From positions 5,443,501-5,507,500 of the forward strand of contig NZ_CP119422.1 of assembly GCF_030506285.1 (NCBI RefSeq): a stretch of 64,000 nt of DNA, written 5' to 3'. The notes under the pieces are model-generated. The model was not told the origin of the DNA. It did no database searches and saw nothing but the letters and a program-made list of their open reading frames with translations. The translations under genes and the position numbers were made by a program. Positions 45,215 to 54,442 of the stretch are shown piece by piece. Numbering within the stretch: the stretch's first letter is position 1; every line of letters starts with the position of its first letter. Source of the stretch: Catalinimonas niigatensis (GTDB taxonomy: Bacteria; Bacteroidota; Bacteroidia; Cytophagales; Cyclobacteriaceae).

Positions 45215-45751
45215 TCAGAGTGTTCGTTTCATAATAAAATCGGTCTGCGGATCATTGCCCAGCATAAAGGTGTAGGAGCCAATCTTGCTAAAGCTATTTC
45301 TTTCGTAGAGTCTAATGGCTCCGGGGTTCTGGCTCCAAACGCCCAGCCACACAAAATCCAGTTGCTGATCCTGTGCGGAGGCAATGATCTTTTCCAGCAT
45401 CAGTTGACCGAACTGCTGTCCCTGGAATTCCTGTACCACATAAAGCCGGCAGATTTCAAGGGCTGTGTCTTCTTCAGCAAGATTGGAAGGTAGGCCTCTT
45501 TTTACTTTACAATATCCTATGGTTTTATCCTGCCATTGAAGAAAGTAGAAAGTAGTGTCTGGGTCCTGTAGTTCTGCTGCAAGTTGTGATTCACTAAACG
45601 CTCTTTCCAGGTAGGTCTGCATATCCTCTTCAGTATTGACATCAGCAAAAGCATCCAGAAAAGTTTTTTTGCTCAGGTACTGTAGTGTAGTAAGATCATG
45701 AAGGCTGAGCGGGAGCATCTGTACCTGGTTTTTGTCAATAGGATTTGTCAT
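45215..45751 (-). CDS. GNAT family N-acetyltransferase
   Basis: 178 residues. The acetyl-CoA binding segment is LYVVQEFQGQQFGQLMLEKI (about 103-122), followed by WLGVWSQNPGAIRLYERNSF, the usual C-terminal GNAT strand-helix. The N-terminal half (KTFLDAF, NTEEDMQTYLERAFS) resembles the PaiA-like polyamine acetyltransferases, but substrate choice is inference. Monocistronic; convergent with nothing close. Confidence 0.87.
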   Translation of the reverse strand: MTNPIDKNQVQMLPLSLHDLTTLQYLSKKTFLDAFADVNTEEDMQTYLERAFSESQLAAELQDPDTTFYFLQWQDKTIGYCKVKRGLPSNLAEEDTALEICRLYVVQEFQGQQFGQLMLEKIIASAQDQQLDFVWLGVWSQNPGAIRLYERNSFSKIGSYTFMLGNDPQTDFIMKRTL

Positions 45752-45901
45752 AAAGCGGGTATAAAAAGTTGAGTTTGGTCAGTGAATATACAATGCTTGT
45801 CTAAAAGTGCTTGCTTTCAAGGGCTATATGTTCAGTTTTTATTACCTTAAAGTCTAAAGGTTTCATCCTTTGATATGATTACTTACTCTTAACAACCTGA
45901 A

Positions 45902-46873
45902 ATGAAAAAGCACAAAATGCTCAACAGTGCGGTCAACCGGCGTGACTTCATCGCCAAAGCCGGTTTGGCCGCTGGCTCCATTTTCTTACCCTCTTATCTT
46001 CTTGCTAAGCCTGGTACTCCGCAGCGCTTTATGTCCTCCATGAAAGTGAAAGGAGTAAATCTTGGCGTCATCACCTACAGCTTTCGCAGCATGCCCAGTA
46101 GTGCTGAAGACCTGTTAGGCTATTTGTCTCAGCTTGGACTTGGTACAGTTGAATTGATGGGCAATCCTATTGAGGAATACGCTGGTGCACCCGAAGGGCC
46201 AGGCTGGAAGAGGGGAGAACTGAGCGCAGAAGAAAAAGCCGAACGCGAAGCGCATACCGAAGAAATGCGGAAATGGCGTACATCAGTTTCTATGGATAAA
46301 TTCAAAGAGCTACGCAAGAAATATAACAAGGAAGGCGTAGAGGTTGAGATTGTTAAGTTTGGGCTGGACAACATGACGGATGAGGAAATTGACTACTGCT
46401 TTAAAGTAGCTGATACGATGGGTGCTAAGGGAATTACGCTGGAACGCTCTGACGAAGCCGTAAAAAAACTGGCTCCCTTTGCCGACAAGCATAAAAAGAT
46501 GATCGGCTATCACAACCATGCGAAGGTGGATTTCAACAGCTGGGATGCGGCATTGCAATATGCCAAGTACAATGCGCTTAATCTGGATGTAGGGCACTAT
46601 GTAGCGGGCACCAATGAGTCGCCTGTGCCGCTCATCAAAAAGTATCACGACCGTATTCTGAACCTGCACATGAAAGACCGGAAAAAGAACAATGGAGATA
46701 ATGTAGTCTGGGGACAGGGAGATACGCCTTTGAGGGAGATTTTGCAGTTGATGAAACAGGAGAAATACCCGTTTATGGCCACCATTGAACTGGAATATCC
46801 CATTCCTGAAGGCTCAGATGCGGTGAAAGAAGTAGGCAAGTGCATAGAATTCTGTCAGGACGCCATCGCCTGA
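45902..46873 (+). CDS. Tat-exported xylose-isomerase-like TIM barrel protein
   Basis: 323 residues. The N-terminus NRRDFIAKAGLAAGS is a twin-arginine signal, so the folded protein is exported. The body is the sugar phosphate isomerase/epimerase barrel with candidate metal ligands in YHNHAKVDFNSW, LNLDVGHYV, LHMKDRKK and ATIELEY. Such periplasmic members are common in Bacteroidota and act in sugar or inositol breakdown; substrate unknown. A terminator follows. Confidence 0.88.
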   Translation: MKKHKMLNSAVNRRDFIAKAGLAAGSIFLPSYLLAKPGTPQRFMSSMKVKGVNLGVITYSFRSMPSSAEDLLGYLSQLGLGTVELMGNPIEEYAGAPEGPGWKRGELSAEEKAEREAHTEEMRKWRTSVSMDKFKELRKKYNKEGVEVEIVKFGLDNMTDEEIDYCFKVADTMGAKGITLERSDEAVKKLAPFADKHKKMIGYHNHAKVDFNSWDAALQYAKYNALNLDVGHYVAGTNESPVPLIKKYHDRILNLHMKDRKKNNGDNVVWGQGDTPLREILQLMKQEKYPFMATIELEYPIPEGSDAVKEVGKCIEFCQDAIA

Positions 46874-46896
46874 TTAGCTTTTCCTACTTACAACAC

Positions 46897-46927
46897 AAGC
46901 CCGTAATACTTAATGCGGGCTTTTTTT
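46897..46927 (+). terminator. Rho-independent terminator
   Basis: AAGCCCG (46897-46903) pairs with CGGGCTT (46916-46922), followed by T to 46927; directly after the sugar isomerase-like gene. Confidence 0.85.
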
Positions 46928-47120
46928 ATTGAAAGGTTACGTGGAACGGTAATGCATAGACTAAATCTCAGATGGATTGAGGAATCTATAGATTAGATTT
47001 CAGATAGGATGACTATATTTAGTTAACATACTGTTTGTCAGAAGTATGGAGAAGTAGTGTACCCAATATATGAGTAAAAAGAAGATCAGCTACCAGTATA
47101 TTTAATTTAACCATAACGCT

Positions 47121-49094
47121 ATGCTCCGCCTCAATTTATTCTTCTTGCTACTACTTTGCTGTAGCCTTTCCCTGCAGGCTCAGTCAAAAGTAGACAGCTT
47201 ACAGAGGCTTCTTCACACTATTGAAGAAGATTCCGGAAAATTTAAAGTATTGGGAGATATCAGTTGGGAATACATACTTAAAAATCAACTGGATTCAGCC
47301 ACTCTGTATGCTGATAGTATTCAACTACTGGCAGAAAGGCTTCATAGTGAAGAAAGAATAGCTTATGCCCATTTTTATTATGGTGTAGTTGCCAGGCACC
47401 GGGGCAGTTTCTCTTCTGCCCTGGATCATCTTCAACAGTTTGTAGATTACTATGAAGGAACAGGTGATTCCATCCGTGTAGCCTATGGACTGTTTCAGAT
47501 AGGAGTAGTAAATTCTGCGCTGGGAGATTATGAAAAAAGCCTGACTCGCTATTATCGCATCCTGCATATCCATGAAAAAGAAAACAACCCATTCAAGATA
47601 GGATATACGCTAAATGGGATTGGAGTACTTTACAAAAACATGAAGAAGTACGAAGATGCCATCAAAACTTACGAAAGAGCACTTGCTATTTACGACAGCC
47701 TGGACGCGAAAGAAGATCAGGCCAACGTGTTGGGTAATCTGGCCAATGTGCATGTTGAACTGCATCAGTTTGATAAAGCCAAACATTATTTTAGTCAGGC
47801 ATTGGCCATAGACGAAAGCTTGGGGGCTCAAAGATGGATCGCCTATGACCTGGAGAACATCGGGAACATGTACAACCACATGGAGAAGTACGACAGCGCA
47901 TTGCTGTATCAGCTGAAAGCTTTGGCGATAAGAGAAGATTTCACAAGCAAAAGTGAATACGCACATACACTGCAACAGCTAGCCTATACTTATTATCTAC
48001 TTAAAAATTATCCTCTGGCCAGGCAGCAACTTCTTAAAGCTTTGGAACTAGGCAAAGAGATCAAGGCAAAGCCACTGCTTCGCGACATCTATGTCACATT
48101 TGCCAAAATTTATGATGAAGAAAATAACTACAAGGAAGCCTTTGCCTATCATCAGTTATATACTACAATGAAGGACAGCATCCTCAATGAAGAGTCTGCA
48201 AAACAGCTTAACGAACTACAAACCAAATACGAAACCGCTGAGAAGGACAAGCAGATTATCCTGCTGGCTAATGAGAAGGAGCTTCAACTGAAAGAAACCG
48301 AAAGGCAGGCCGGTCTGAAGAAAGCCTCCATGGCTGGTTTGCTTTTACTAAGCATATTGACAGGCTTGCTGGTCTATATTTTCCGGCAACGCCTTCGCCA
48401 CCAGAAGCTGTTGGCAGCCAAAAACGAAGAAGTAAGAGAGGCTAACTTCAAAAGGGAAATGAGCGAACTGGAAATCAAAGCCCTGAGGGCACAGATCAAC
48501 CCGCACTTTCTCTTCAACTGCATGAACTCCATCAACCGTATGATATTGCAGGGCGAAACGGATAGCGCCTCTCTTTACCTCACCAAGTTCTCCAAACTGG
48601 TGCGTCTTATTCTGGAAAATACTGAAGCCACCCGGGTATCGCTGGAAAATGAACTGGCCATGCTGGAGTCTTATATCCAGTTGGAAGCCCTGCGTTTCAA
48701 AGGAAAGATCCATTACAAAATTCAGGTAGACGAATCTCTTGAGCCGGAAAACACTTTCCTTCCTTCCATGGTCTTGCAGCCTTTTGTAGAGAATGCCATC
48801 TGGCATGGGCTGATGCATAAAGATGATCCCGGCACCATCACCATTGCCATCAGAGAAGAAGATGATCGTCTGCTGTGCACCATTGAAGATGATGGCGTGG
48901 GCAGAGAGAAGGCTCAGGTGTTGCAGGAAAAGTCGGTGTACAAACAGAAGTCTATGGGCATTCAGCTCACCGAAGAACGGCTGCGTCTGCTCAGCAAAGA
49001 ACGGCTGGAACAGCTAATCCGCATCACCGACCTCAAAGACTCTTTGAATCAGGTGTTGGGCACCCGGGTAGATATTCTGGTTCCTATGGCCTGA
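47121..49094 (+). CDS. TPR-containing LytS-type sensor histidine kinase
   Basis: 657 residues. Signal peptide (ends SLQAQ), at least six TPR units across about 80-340 (such as YEDAIKTYERALAIYDSL), a coiled coil (350-400), one membrane segment (404-421), a second coiled coil, then the His_kinase domain with NPHFLFNCMNSI (phospho-acceptor His462) and the ATPase with QPFVENAIWHGL (N box, 553-564) and DDGVGRE. The TPR sensor is periplasmic and the kinase cytoplasmic. Partner response regulator follows after 7 bases. The sensed signal is probably a protein or peptide, by inference from the TPRs. Confidence 0.93.
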   Translation: MLRLNLFFLLLLCCSLSLQAQSKVDSLQRLLHTIEEDSGKFKVLGDISWEYILKNQLDSATLYADSIQLLAERLHSEERIAYAHFYYGVVARHRGSFSSALDHLQQFVDYYEGTGDSIRVAYGLFQIGVVNSALGDYEKSLTRYYRILHIHEKENNPFKIGYTLNGIGVLYKNMKKYEDAIKTYERALAIYDSLDAKEDQANVLGNLANVHVELHQFDKAKHYFSQALAIDESLGAQRWIAYDLENIGNMYNHMEKYDSALLYQLKALAIREDFTSKSEYAHTLQQLAYTYYLLKNYPLARQQLLKALELGKEIKAKPLLRDIYVTFAKIYDEENNYKEAFAYHQLYTTMKDSILNEESAKQLNELQTKYETAEKDKQIILLANEKELQLKETERQAGLKKASMAGLLLLSILTGLLVYIFRQRLRHQKLLAAKNEEVREANFKREMSELEIKALRAQINPHFLFNCMNSINRMILQGETDSASLYLTKFSKLVRLILENTEATRVSLENELAMLESYIQLEALRFKGKIHYKIQVDESLEPENTFLPSMVLQPFVENAIWHGLMHKDDPGTITIAIREEDDRLLCTIEDDGVGREKAQVLQEKSVYKQKSMGIQLTEERLRLLSKERLEQLIRITDLKDSLNQVLGTRVDILVPMA

Positions 49095-49101
49095 CACATC
49101 C

Positions 49102-49851
49102 ATGATACGAGCACTCATAATTGATGACGAAACTGACGCCCGGGAAGTACTCCGGATGGCGATAGAAAAGTATTGCCCGGAGGTTTCCCTTATGGGCGTC
49201 TACGAAAGTCCGGAACAGGGCCTGAAAGCCATACAGGAGCAGCAACCCGATCTGGTATTTCTGGATGTGCAGATGCCCCAGATGTCGGGCTTTGATCTGC
49301 TGCAACAGGCATCTCCCCTTAGCTTTGAAGTGATTTTTGTCACTGCCCATGATCAGTATGCTATTAAGGCGATCCGCTTCTCTGCCCTGGACTACCTGCT
49401 CAAGCCGGTTGATGTAGATGACCTGATGCACGCAGTGAGCAAAGTACAGGAGCGTTTGCAGCAAAAAAACAGCGCCCCTCAGTATCAGTCGGTGCTCAAC
49501 AACATACAGTACCGGGCCAGAAAGATAGACCGATTGGCCGTACCAACGCTGGAAGGCATAGAGTTTTTTGAAACCGACGATATTATTTATTGTCAGGCGG
49601 ATGGCAACTACACCCGCTTGTTCTTAACTCATCACCCAGGCAGGCTCATTTCCAAAAACCTGAAAGACTTTGAACACCTGTTGGCAGCCTCCGGTTTTTG
49701 TCGGGTGCATCATTCCTCCCTCATCAACATGAAGCATATCCAGAAATACGTAAAAGGGGAAGGGGGTTATGTGATCCTTACTGATAATCATCACGTAGAT
49801 ATCTCCCGTCGCAAGAAGGAAGAGTTTTTAAGCCTGCTGAATAAGCTTTAG
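49102..49851 (+). CDS. LytTR-family response regulator
   Basis: 249 residues. Receiver domain with acidic pocket Asp8/Asp9, phospho-acceptor Asp55 (LVFLDVQMPQMSG) and Lys of LLKPVDVDDL; C-terminal LytTR DNA-binding domain from about 145 (IDRLAVPTLEGIEFFETDDI, CRVHHSSLINMKHIQKYVKGEGG). Cotranscribed with the upstream kinase. The stop overlaps by 4 bases with the stop of the convergent helical protein gene. Target genes unknown. Confidence 0.95.
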   Translation: MIRALIIDDETDAREVLRMAIEKYCPEVSLMGVYESPEQGLKAIQEQQPDLVFLDVQMPQMSGFDLLQQASPLSFEVIFVTAHDQYAIKAIRFSALDYLLKPVDVDDLMHAVSKVQERLQQKNSAPQYQSVLNNIQYRARKIDRLAVPTLEGIEFFETDDIIYCQADGNYTRLFLTHHPGRLISKNLKDFEHLLAASGFCRVHHSSLINMKHIQKYVKGEGGYVILTDNHHVDISRRKKEEFLSLLNKL

Positions 49852-50498
49852 ATAACCGAAGGCACCATGATGCCTAATGCTTCCATAAGCTGAGGATCAT
49901 CCTGTAATGCTACCCGAGCTACTTTTTTATAGTCAGCTACCCAGCGACTTAAAGCTTTCAGCACTTCATTCCTCTTTTCAGTAGCAGACTGCGCATCACC
50001 TGCATTGTACTTCTTTTGCTGATACATATCCGTCAGGGCCTCTGCCATAGCTTTGGCTTGTGCTATCTCCTCAGCTTTAGCACCATACTTTTTCATAGTG
50101 ATTAGCTCATCTCCTTCCAGACGAGTATAGAAACTAAATACCTGACTACTCCAGCCAGCCCAGTCTTTTTTCCGTAAGCCTTTCAGTTGTAGCTGTGACT
50201 CCATATAAGCATCATTGCGGAAAGCAAAGCGGGCTATGGCCAGATGCTCCATATACAAAGCTTTAAGTTCCTTGATATCATTCTTCATTTGAGCTGTCAA
50301 TGCATTACGTTGACTGTAACAGGTATTCTTTTCATCCTGCCATGTACTGACCCGCTCTAAGAGGCTTTGGCCTTCCAGTATGCGAAGCTCTGAGTAACCG
50401 TATTGCTCCATTTGCTGCTTTATCTTCGGATGCCTGCTCGCATTCACAATCAGGGTATGGTACTGTGCCATTCGGGCATCTAGAGATCTTTTCTTCAT
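49848..50498 (-). CDS. Helical protein of unknown family, copy 1
   Basis: 216 residues, no signal peptide, no membrane segment, nearly all predicted helix. I do not recognise the family. It aligns along its whole length with the protein at 60660-61307: both have NAS-x-(H/Q)P near the start, MEH(L/V)(G/A)I(A/V)(R/K)FAFR in the middle and a C-terminal (A/K)(V)A(L)(Q/K)D(D/S)PQL(M/L)E(A/S)LGI. The alternative start MAQYHTL at residue 10 aligns better with the second copy. Its upstream 588 bases (50499-51086) hold no gene but a degenerate tandem repeat. Convergent with the LytTR regulator. Confidence 0.85.
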   Translation of the reverse strand: MKKRSLDARMAQYHTLIVNASRHPKIKQQMEQYGYSELRILEGQSLLERVSTWQDEKNTCYSQRNALTAQMKNDIKELKALYMEHLAIARFAFRNDAYMESQLQLKGLRKKDWAGWSSQVFSFYTRLEGDELITMKKYGAKAEEIAQAKAMAEALTDMYQQKKYNAGDAQSATEKRNEVLKALSRWVADYKKVARVALQDDPQLMEALGIMVPSVI

Positions 50499-50664
50499 GG
50501 GTATGAGTGTTGAATCAGGAAATAAAAATAAGGCTTTCTATATACTGGAACCTTCTGTTTTGGTCAGTACATAGACATGGGTAATATTTGTACTCCATTT
50601 TATTCCTTTCATCAACTGTCATGGTGGGCATCAGGTATCTTGTGTGCCTGAATGATACCTTGTA

Positions 50665-50921
50665 AGCAGCTAACCATACACATTGCAGGCTGACTTACTG
50701 CCTGGGAAGTAGCTTACCATCCTCTGGGCAGGCTTGCAGAGTCATAAAGAAGCAGATGACCAGATACTGTGCAAGGCTGCGCAGTACTAAGTAAGCAGAT
50801 GACCATCCACTGTGCAGCACAACTTACCCGTTGGGAGGCAGCTAAGCAATGGCTGTGTGGGGTTGCCTGGTATCAGAAAGCAGGTGAAACTACCTTTATG
50901 TTGTCTAACTACCTACATAGA
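50665..50921. repeat. Degenerate tandem repeat with 43-bp period
   Basis: Units begin at 50665, 50708, 50751, 50794, 50837 and 50879, spaced 43, 43, 43, 43 and 42 bases. The first ~24 bases of each follow agcagmtgaccatmcactg with many mismatches; the remainder varies. The third unit can fold as TACTGTGCA/TGCGCAGTA with loop AGGC. The rest of 50499-51086 shows no gene; a 7-bp hairpin stem lies at 50633-50660. Confidence 0.7.
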
Positions 50922-51086
50922 CAGGAATAAGCTTGCAAAGCAGACATCTGTTGACCACTTAAAGTGCTAAGCCTACCACTGGTAAACTGCTATCCGCCAA
51001 CTGTCCAATATCCCTTATTTTCTTTTTAGAGTCAGGCTATCTTCATCTGATCATCAGGCTGAGCAGGCCAATAACATACCCCTAAA

Positions 51087-51395
51087 ATGACGAAGATAAT
51101 GAAAGCTTTTAAAAACAATTTAAGACACTCCATATCCATGATCACTGTGCTTGCTGGCTTACTCTTTGTAAGTACCGCCTGCGAAAATGAATGCGTGAGC
51201 CAGTGGTCCGAATGTTACAATCGCTGTCCTACTCAGGAAGAAGGCGATCGTGCAGTCGGTGATTGTATTGAAGGTTGCCGTGCTCAGTATTCTGATATGC
51301 TAGCATTTAGTAAATGTGCCGTAGCCTGCTATAACAGATCGCGCGAAGCCTGTGTAGACCAGTGTGGCGACCAGTTGCAGCGCTGTCTGGATTAA
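51087..51395 (+). CDS. Cysteine-rich lipoprotein with symmetric CX3C motifs
   Basis: 102 residues (a second ATG at 51099 gives 98). Lipobox VSTAC with Cys32 as the lipidated residue. The mature part holds ten cysteines arranged C36-x6-C43-x3-C47-x12-C60-x3-C64-x12-C77-x3-C81-x7-C89-x3-C93-x6-C100. This near-mirror pattern is what an antiparallel helical hairpin stapled by five disulfides would need (36/100, 43/93, 47/89, 60/81, 64/77), by analogy to twin-CX3C proteins. I know no named family. First of three lipoprotein genes in a row; 37 bases to the next. Confidence 0.82.
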   Translation: MTKIMKAFKNNLRHSISMITVLAGLLFVSTACENECVSQWSECYNRCPTQEEGDRAVGDCIEGCRAQYSDMLAFSKCAVACYNRSREACVDQCGDQLQRCLD

Positions 51396-51432
51396 GATAA
51401 AGCTTGTAATACATCAACCCAAATATGCTGCT

Positions 51433-52659
51433 ATGCAACCATTAAAAAGAGATATAAATCTACCTGCACCCGCTTTACTGCTGCTGTGCGGGCTGTTTTG
51501 GATCACCGCCTGCGAATCTGACTTGATCACCGATGATCCACAGCCTAATATGCCCAATACTCCGACTGTTATTGACCCCGATAAAGCTTCAGAGTATCTT
51601 ATCCTCAGTGATGCTTCTAAAATCAATGGCACACTACCCGATGCGCCCGATGGGCCCCTACAAATCAGTGTGGAAGACACCATGTATTTGGTCAGTGGTA
51701 TGCCCTTTGGCGCGCGGCTGGTAGTAAAACACGATGGCCAACAGGATATCAGCGGTTTTTATATCGGCGTTCTTAACAGTTCCTTTTATTATGATGTGCC
51801 GGTGGTGGCCGCAGAATCTGGAGATTCCACCGAGGTGTTGTACATCAATATAGGAGATGCGGGAGGCATTGACTGGGGCGAATTTCCCATAGAAATACTA
51901 CCCCATGGCCCCGGTAATTTGCCTTTTAAAAAATTTATCAGACAGGTAAAGGTAGAAAGTCCGAAAGATGAGGACACGTGCAGCCCGCTCACTCCTGCGC
52001 CTACGTGCTATTATGATGAAGATAGCGTATACTACTGCCATTACCTCGGCGGGATACAATCCTGGATTTGGGAATTTACGGTAGTGGAGGATGCTACAGG
52101 CGATATCCACACAGCTTATGCTCCTTTTATGTTTCTCAATACCCCTGTATTTAAACACGGAGGATGTTGCTGGAACGGTAATAGCATACCGGCGAAGGAA
52201 GATCCCTACTGCGTTCCCGGTAATCCTGAATTCAGAGAAATCACCGTAGAAGATGCCTACTATGTCAGGTACTGGGAATATTTGGACTTGTTTGACAACA
52301 ATACCTACCGAAGACGACTAAGACATGAAACAAATAACTATAGTACTGACTCTTCCAACTATTGCTCAGGGGAAGCAGGATACATTACAAACCGTAGTCA
52401 TATTCGGGAAAATGGTACCCACGATTTTTCCCTGGGTGATGATGACATTCACTTCAAACGTGATTATTTGTATGATTTCAACGATCCGGAAAATCAGTAT
52501 AACTTCTGGACAGCTAGTAACGGAAGTATATTTTATACCTGTCGTTCTCTGATCATTAGCTATATCATTAATGGGGAAAAATGGTCCGTTGTATACAAAC
52601 GCAATTTACGGCGTGATGGCATAGTCGAAGATTTCTTTGAACCAGAATTTTATGAGTAA
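51433..52659 (+). CDS. Lipoprotein of unknown family
   Basis: 408 residues from the ATG at 51433; the frame is open further upstream to a GTG at 51364, but only the shorter start gives a proper leader with lipobox ITAC (Cys27). After the lipobox comes an Asp/Pro-rich spacer, then a beta-rich domain with an IG-like portion (about 70-160, ISGFYIGVLNSSFYYDVPV) and a cysteine-containing C-terminal half (TCYYDEDSVYYCHYLGG, GGCCWNG, SNYCSGEAG). No domain recognised. Probably cotranscribed with the two neighbouring lipoprotein genes. Outer-membrane or surface location is inferred. Confidence 0.82.
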   Translation: MQPLKRDINLPAPALLLLCGLFWITACESDLITDDPQPNMPNTPTVIDPDKASEYLILSDASKINGTLPDAPDGPLQISVEDTMYLVSGMPFGARLVVKHDGQQDISGFYIGVLNSSFYYDVPVVAAESGDSTEVLYINIGDAGGIDWGEFPIEILPHGPGNLPFKKFIRQVKVESPKDEDTCSPLTPAPTCYYDEDSVYYCHYLGGIQSWIWEFTVVEDATGDIHTAYAPFMFLNTPVFKHGGCCWNGNSIPAKEDPYCVPGNPEFREITVEDAYYVRYWEYLDLFDNNTYRRRLRHETNNYSTDSSNYCSGEAGYITNRSHIRENGTHDFSLGDDDIHFKRDYLYDFNDPENQYNFWTASNGSIFYTCRSLIISYIINGEKWSVVYKRNLRRDGIVEDFFEPEFYE

Positions 52660-52734
52660 TGTAATGATTTGAACTGAGCCAAATCGCTCTATCAATGTAT
52701 AAAAAAATAAAATTTTAATTAAACCCTCAATAAT

Positions 52735-52980
52735 ATGAAAACTTTCAAAACCCGTTCATTCTCCGCCATCATGACTTTCAGCCTCTGCGCCGGAATGCTC
52801 ATCCTCTCCGGCTGTGACAAAGATGATGACGAAGACGATATGAAGGATGATAACCCCTGTGAACAGCTGGAATGCAAGAACGGAGGCAATGCCATCAGGG
52901 ATGTAGAATTAGGAGGATGTCGGTGCATCTGTCCGGCAGGCTACAGTGGAGAAAACTGCGAGATACAAGACCCGGACTGA
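52735..52980 (+). CDS. Small EGF-like lipoprotein
   Basis: 81 residues. Lipobox LSGC (Cys27) followed by a run of acidic residues (DKDDDEDDMKDD), typical of surface-exposed Bacteroidota lipoproteins, then one EGF-like domain with six cysteines at 42, 47, 62, 64, 66 and 75 (CKNGG and CPAGYSGENCE). EGF-like folds mediate binding; the partner is unknown. It is third in the lipoprotein row, 75 bases after the previous gene, and is followed by sufS 81 bases on. Confidence 0.85.
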   Translation: MKTFKTRSFSAIMTFSLCAGMLILSGCDKDDDEDDMKDDNPCEQLECKNGGNAIRDVELGGCRCICPAGYSGENCEIQDPD

Positions 52981-53061
52981 TCTTTTATACAGTATCTGCA
53001 ACCCTGACAGGTTACGTTTAGGAACTGCTGTTCACTAAAGATCAATACGCTAATCAACAAC

Positions 53062-54315
53062 ATGATGAGTATCACAAATCCACCACCTTTTGTAACCACC
53101 CTGGACATACGCTCCATTAGAGACGCTTTTCCTGTGCTTAAGCAGCAGGTGAATGGGCATCCGCTGGTATATTTTGACAATGCGGCCACTACCCAGAAGC
53201 CGCAGCAAGTCATACATGCCCTAAATGCCTACTACCAGGAATACAATGCCAACATCCACCGGGGCGTGCATGCCCTGGCGGATAAGGCAACTATGGCTTA
53301 TGAAAAAACACGGGAGATGGTCCAGACTTTTATCCATGCGCAGCATGTAGAAGAGATCATTTTTGTACGCGGAGTTACAGAAGCGATCAACCTGGTGGCG
53401 GCTTCCTATGGACGTACCTTGATAGAGGAAGGGGATGAAATCCTCATTTCTGCTATGGAACATCACGCCAATATCGTTCCCTGGCAATGGATATGTCAGG
53501 AGAGAAAAGCCAAACTGAACGTGATCCCCATCAGTGATGAAGGAGAAATAGACATGGAAGCTTATCATCAACTACTATCATCCAGAACCAAACTTGTCGC
53601 GGTAAACCATGCTTCCAATACTTTGGGTACGATCAATCCCATCAAAGAGATCATCCGTGATGCCCACCATGCCGGAGCAGTGGTATTGATTGACGGCGCG
53701 CAGTCGGCAGCCCATATCCCTGTGGATGTGCAGGATTTAGACTGTGATTTTTATTGCCTCTCTGCACACAAGATGTACGGACCTACCGGAGTAGGCGTAC
53801 TTTATGGGAAGAAAGAATTGCTTGAGCGTATGCCTCCTTATCAGGGAGGAGGCGAGATGATCCGGGAAGTAAGTTTTGAGCATACCACCTACAACGAACT
53901 GCCCTACAAATTTGAGGCAGGTACACCGAATATCGCCGACGTTATTGCTTTTCAGCATGCTATGAAATTTATACTTGAAGTAGGTCTGGACAATATCGCA
54001 GTTCATGAACAGGCTTTGTTAGCCTATGCTACAGAAAAAACAGAGAACTTGTCCTTTATTCGTTTGATCGGAACAGCCAGAGAAAAAGTAGGGGTGCTTT
54101 CATTTGTCATAGAAGGTATTCATCCTTTTGACATCGGGCAGATGCTGGATGCACGGGGCATTGCGGTTCGCACCGGCCACCATTGTACACAACCGCTAAT
54201 GGCCAGGTTAGGTCTGGACGGAACTGTCAGAGCTTCTTTCGCTCTTTATAATACGTTTGAAGAAATTGATCAACTGGTAGAAGGTCTGAATAAGATCATC
54301 CGCTTTTTGAAATAG
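53062..54315 (+). CDS. sufS: Cysteine desulfurase SufS
   Basis: 417 residues (one fewer if the second ATG is used). PLP enzyme that takes sulfur from cysteine for Fe-S clusters. The PLP lysine is Lys237 (LSAHKMYGPTGVG), the persulfide cysteine is Cys375 (VRTGHHCTQP), and NAATTQKP lies near the N-terminus; these are the group II (SufS) features. The sufBCD genes are not adjacent in this window, so this gene has separated from the operon or is a second copy. A perfect hairpin terminator follows at 54401. Confidence 0.95.
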   Translation: MMSITNPPPFVTTLDIRSIRDAFPVLKQQVNGHPLVYFDNAATTQKPQQVIHALNAYYQEYNANIHRGVHALADKATMAYEKTREMVQTFIHAQHVEEIIFVRGVTEAINLVAASYGRTLIEEGDEILISAMEHHANIVPWQWICQERKAKLNVIPISDEGEIDMEAYHQLLSSRTKLVAVNHASNTLGTINPIKEIIRDAHHAGAVVLIDGAQSAAHIPVDVQDLDCDFYCLSAHKMYGPTGVGVLYGKKELLERMPPYQGGGEMIREVSFEHTTYNELPYKFEAGTPNIADVIAFQHAMKFILEVGLDNIAVHEQALLAYATEKTENLSFIRLIGTAREKVGVLSFVIEGIHPFDIGQMLDARGIAVRTGHHCTQPLMARLGLDGTVRASFALYNTFEEIDQLVEGLNKIIRFLK

Positions 54316-54400
54316 AGGCGGAAGTAATTCAAAATACAGCAGGAGATCATCCTCTGGTTTGACATTTAAGTTGTTCGTCTGACTGGAAAGGGATTTGAAA

Positions 54401-54437
54401 GAACAGGCAAGCTCAGTTAAGCTTGCCTGTTCTTTTA
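54401..54437. terminator. Strong hairpin terminator between sufS and the tRNA-like gene
   Basis: Perfect 13-bp stem: 54401-54413 with 54420-54432, loop of six, then TTTT on the plus strand. It could end both sufS (plus) and the tRNA-like transcript (minus), whose 3' end is 6 bases away. Confidence 0.85.
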
Positions 54438-54442
54438 ATGTA

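Noticed and set aside
50665-50921. Possible decayed CRISPR array (43-bp period, conserved front part, variable rest)
   Set aside because: Units differ at many positions even in the conserved part and there is no leader or cas gene; CRISPR repeats are near-identical.
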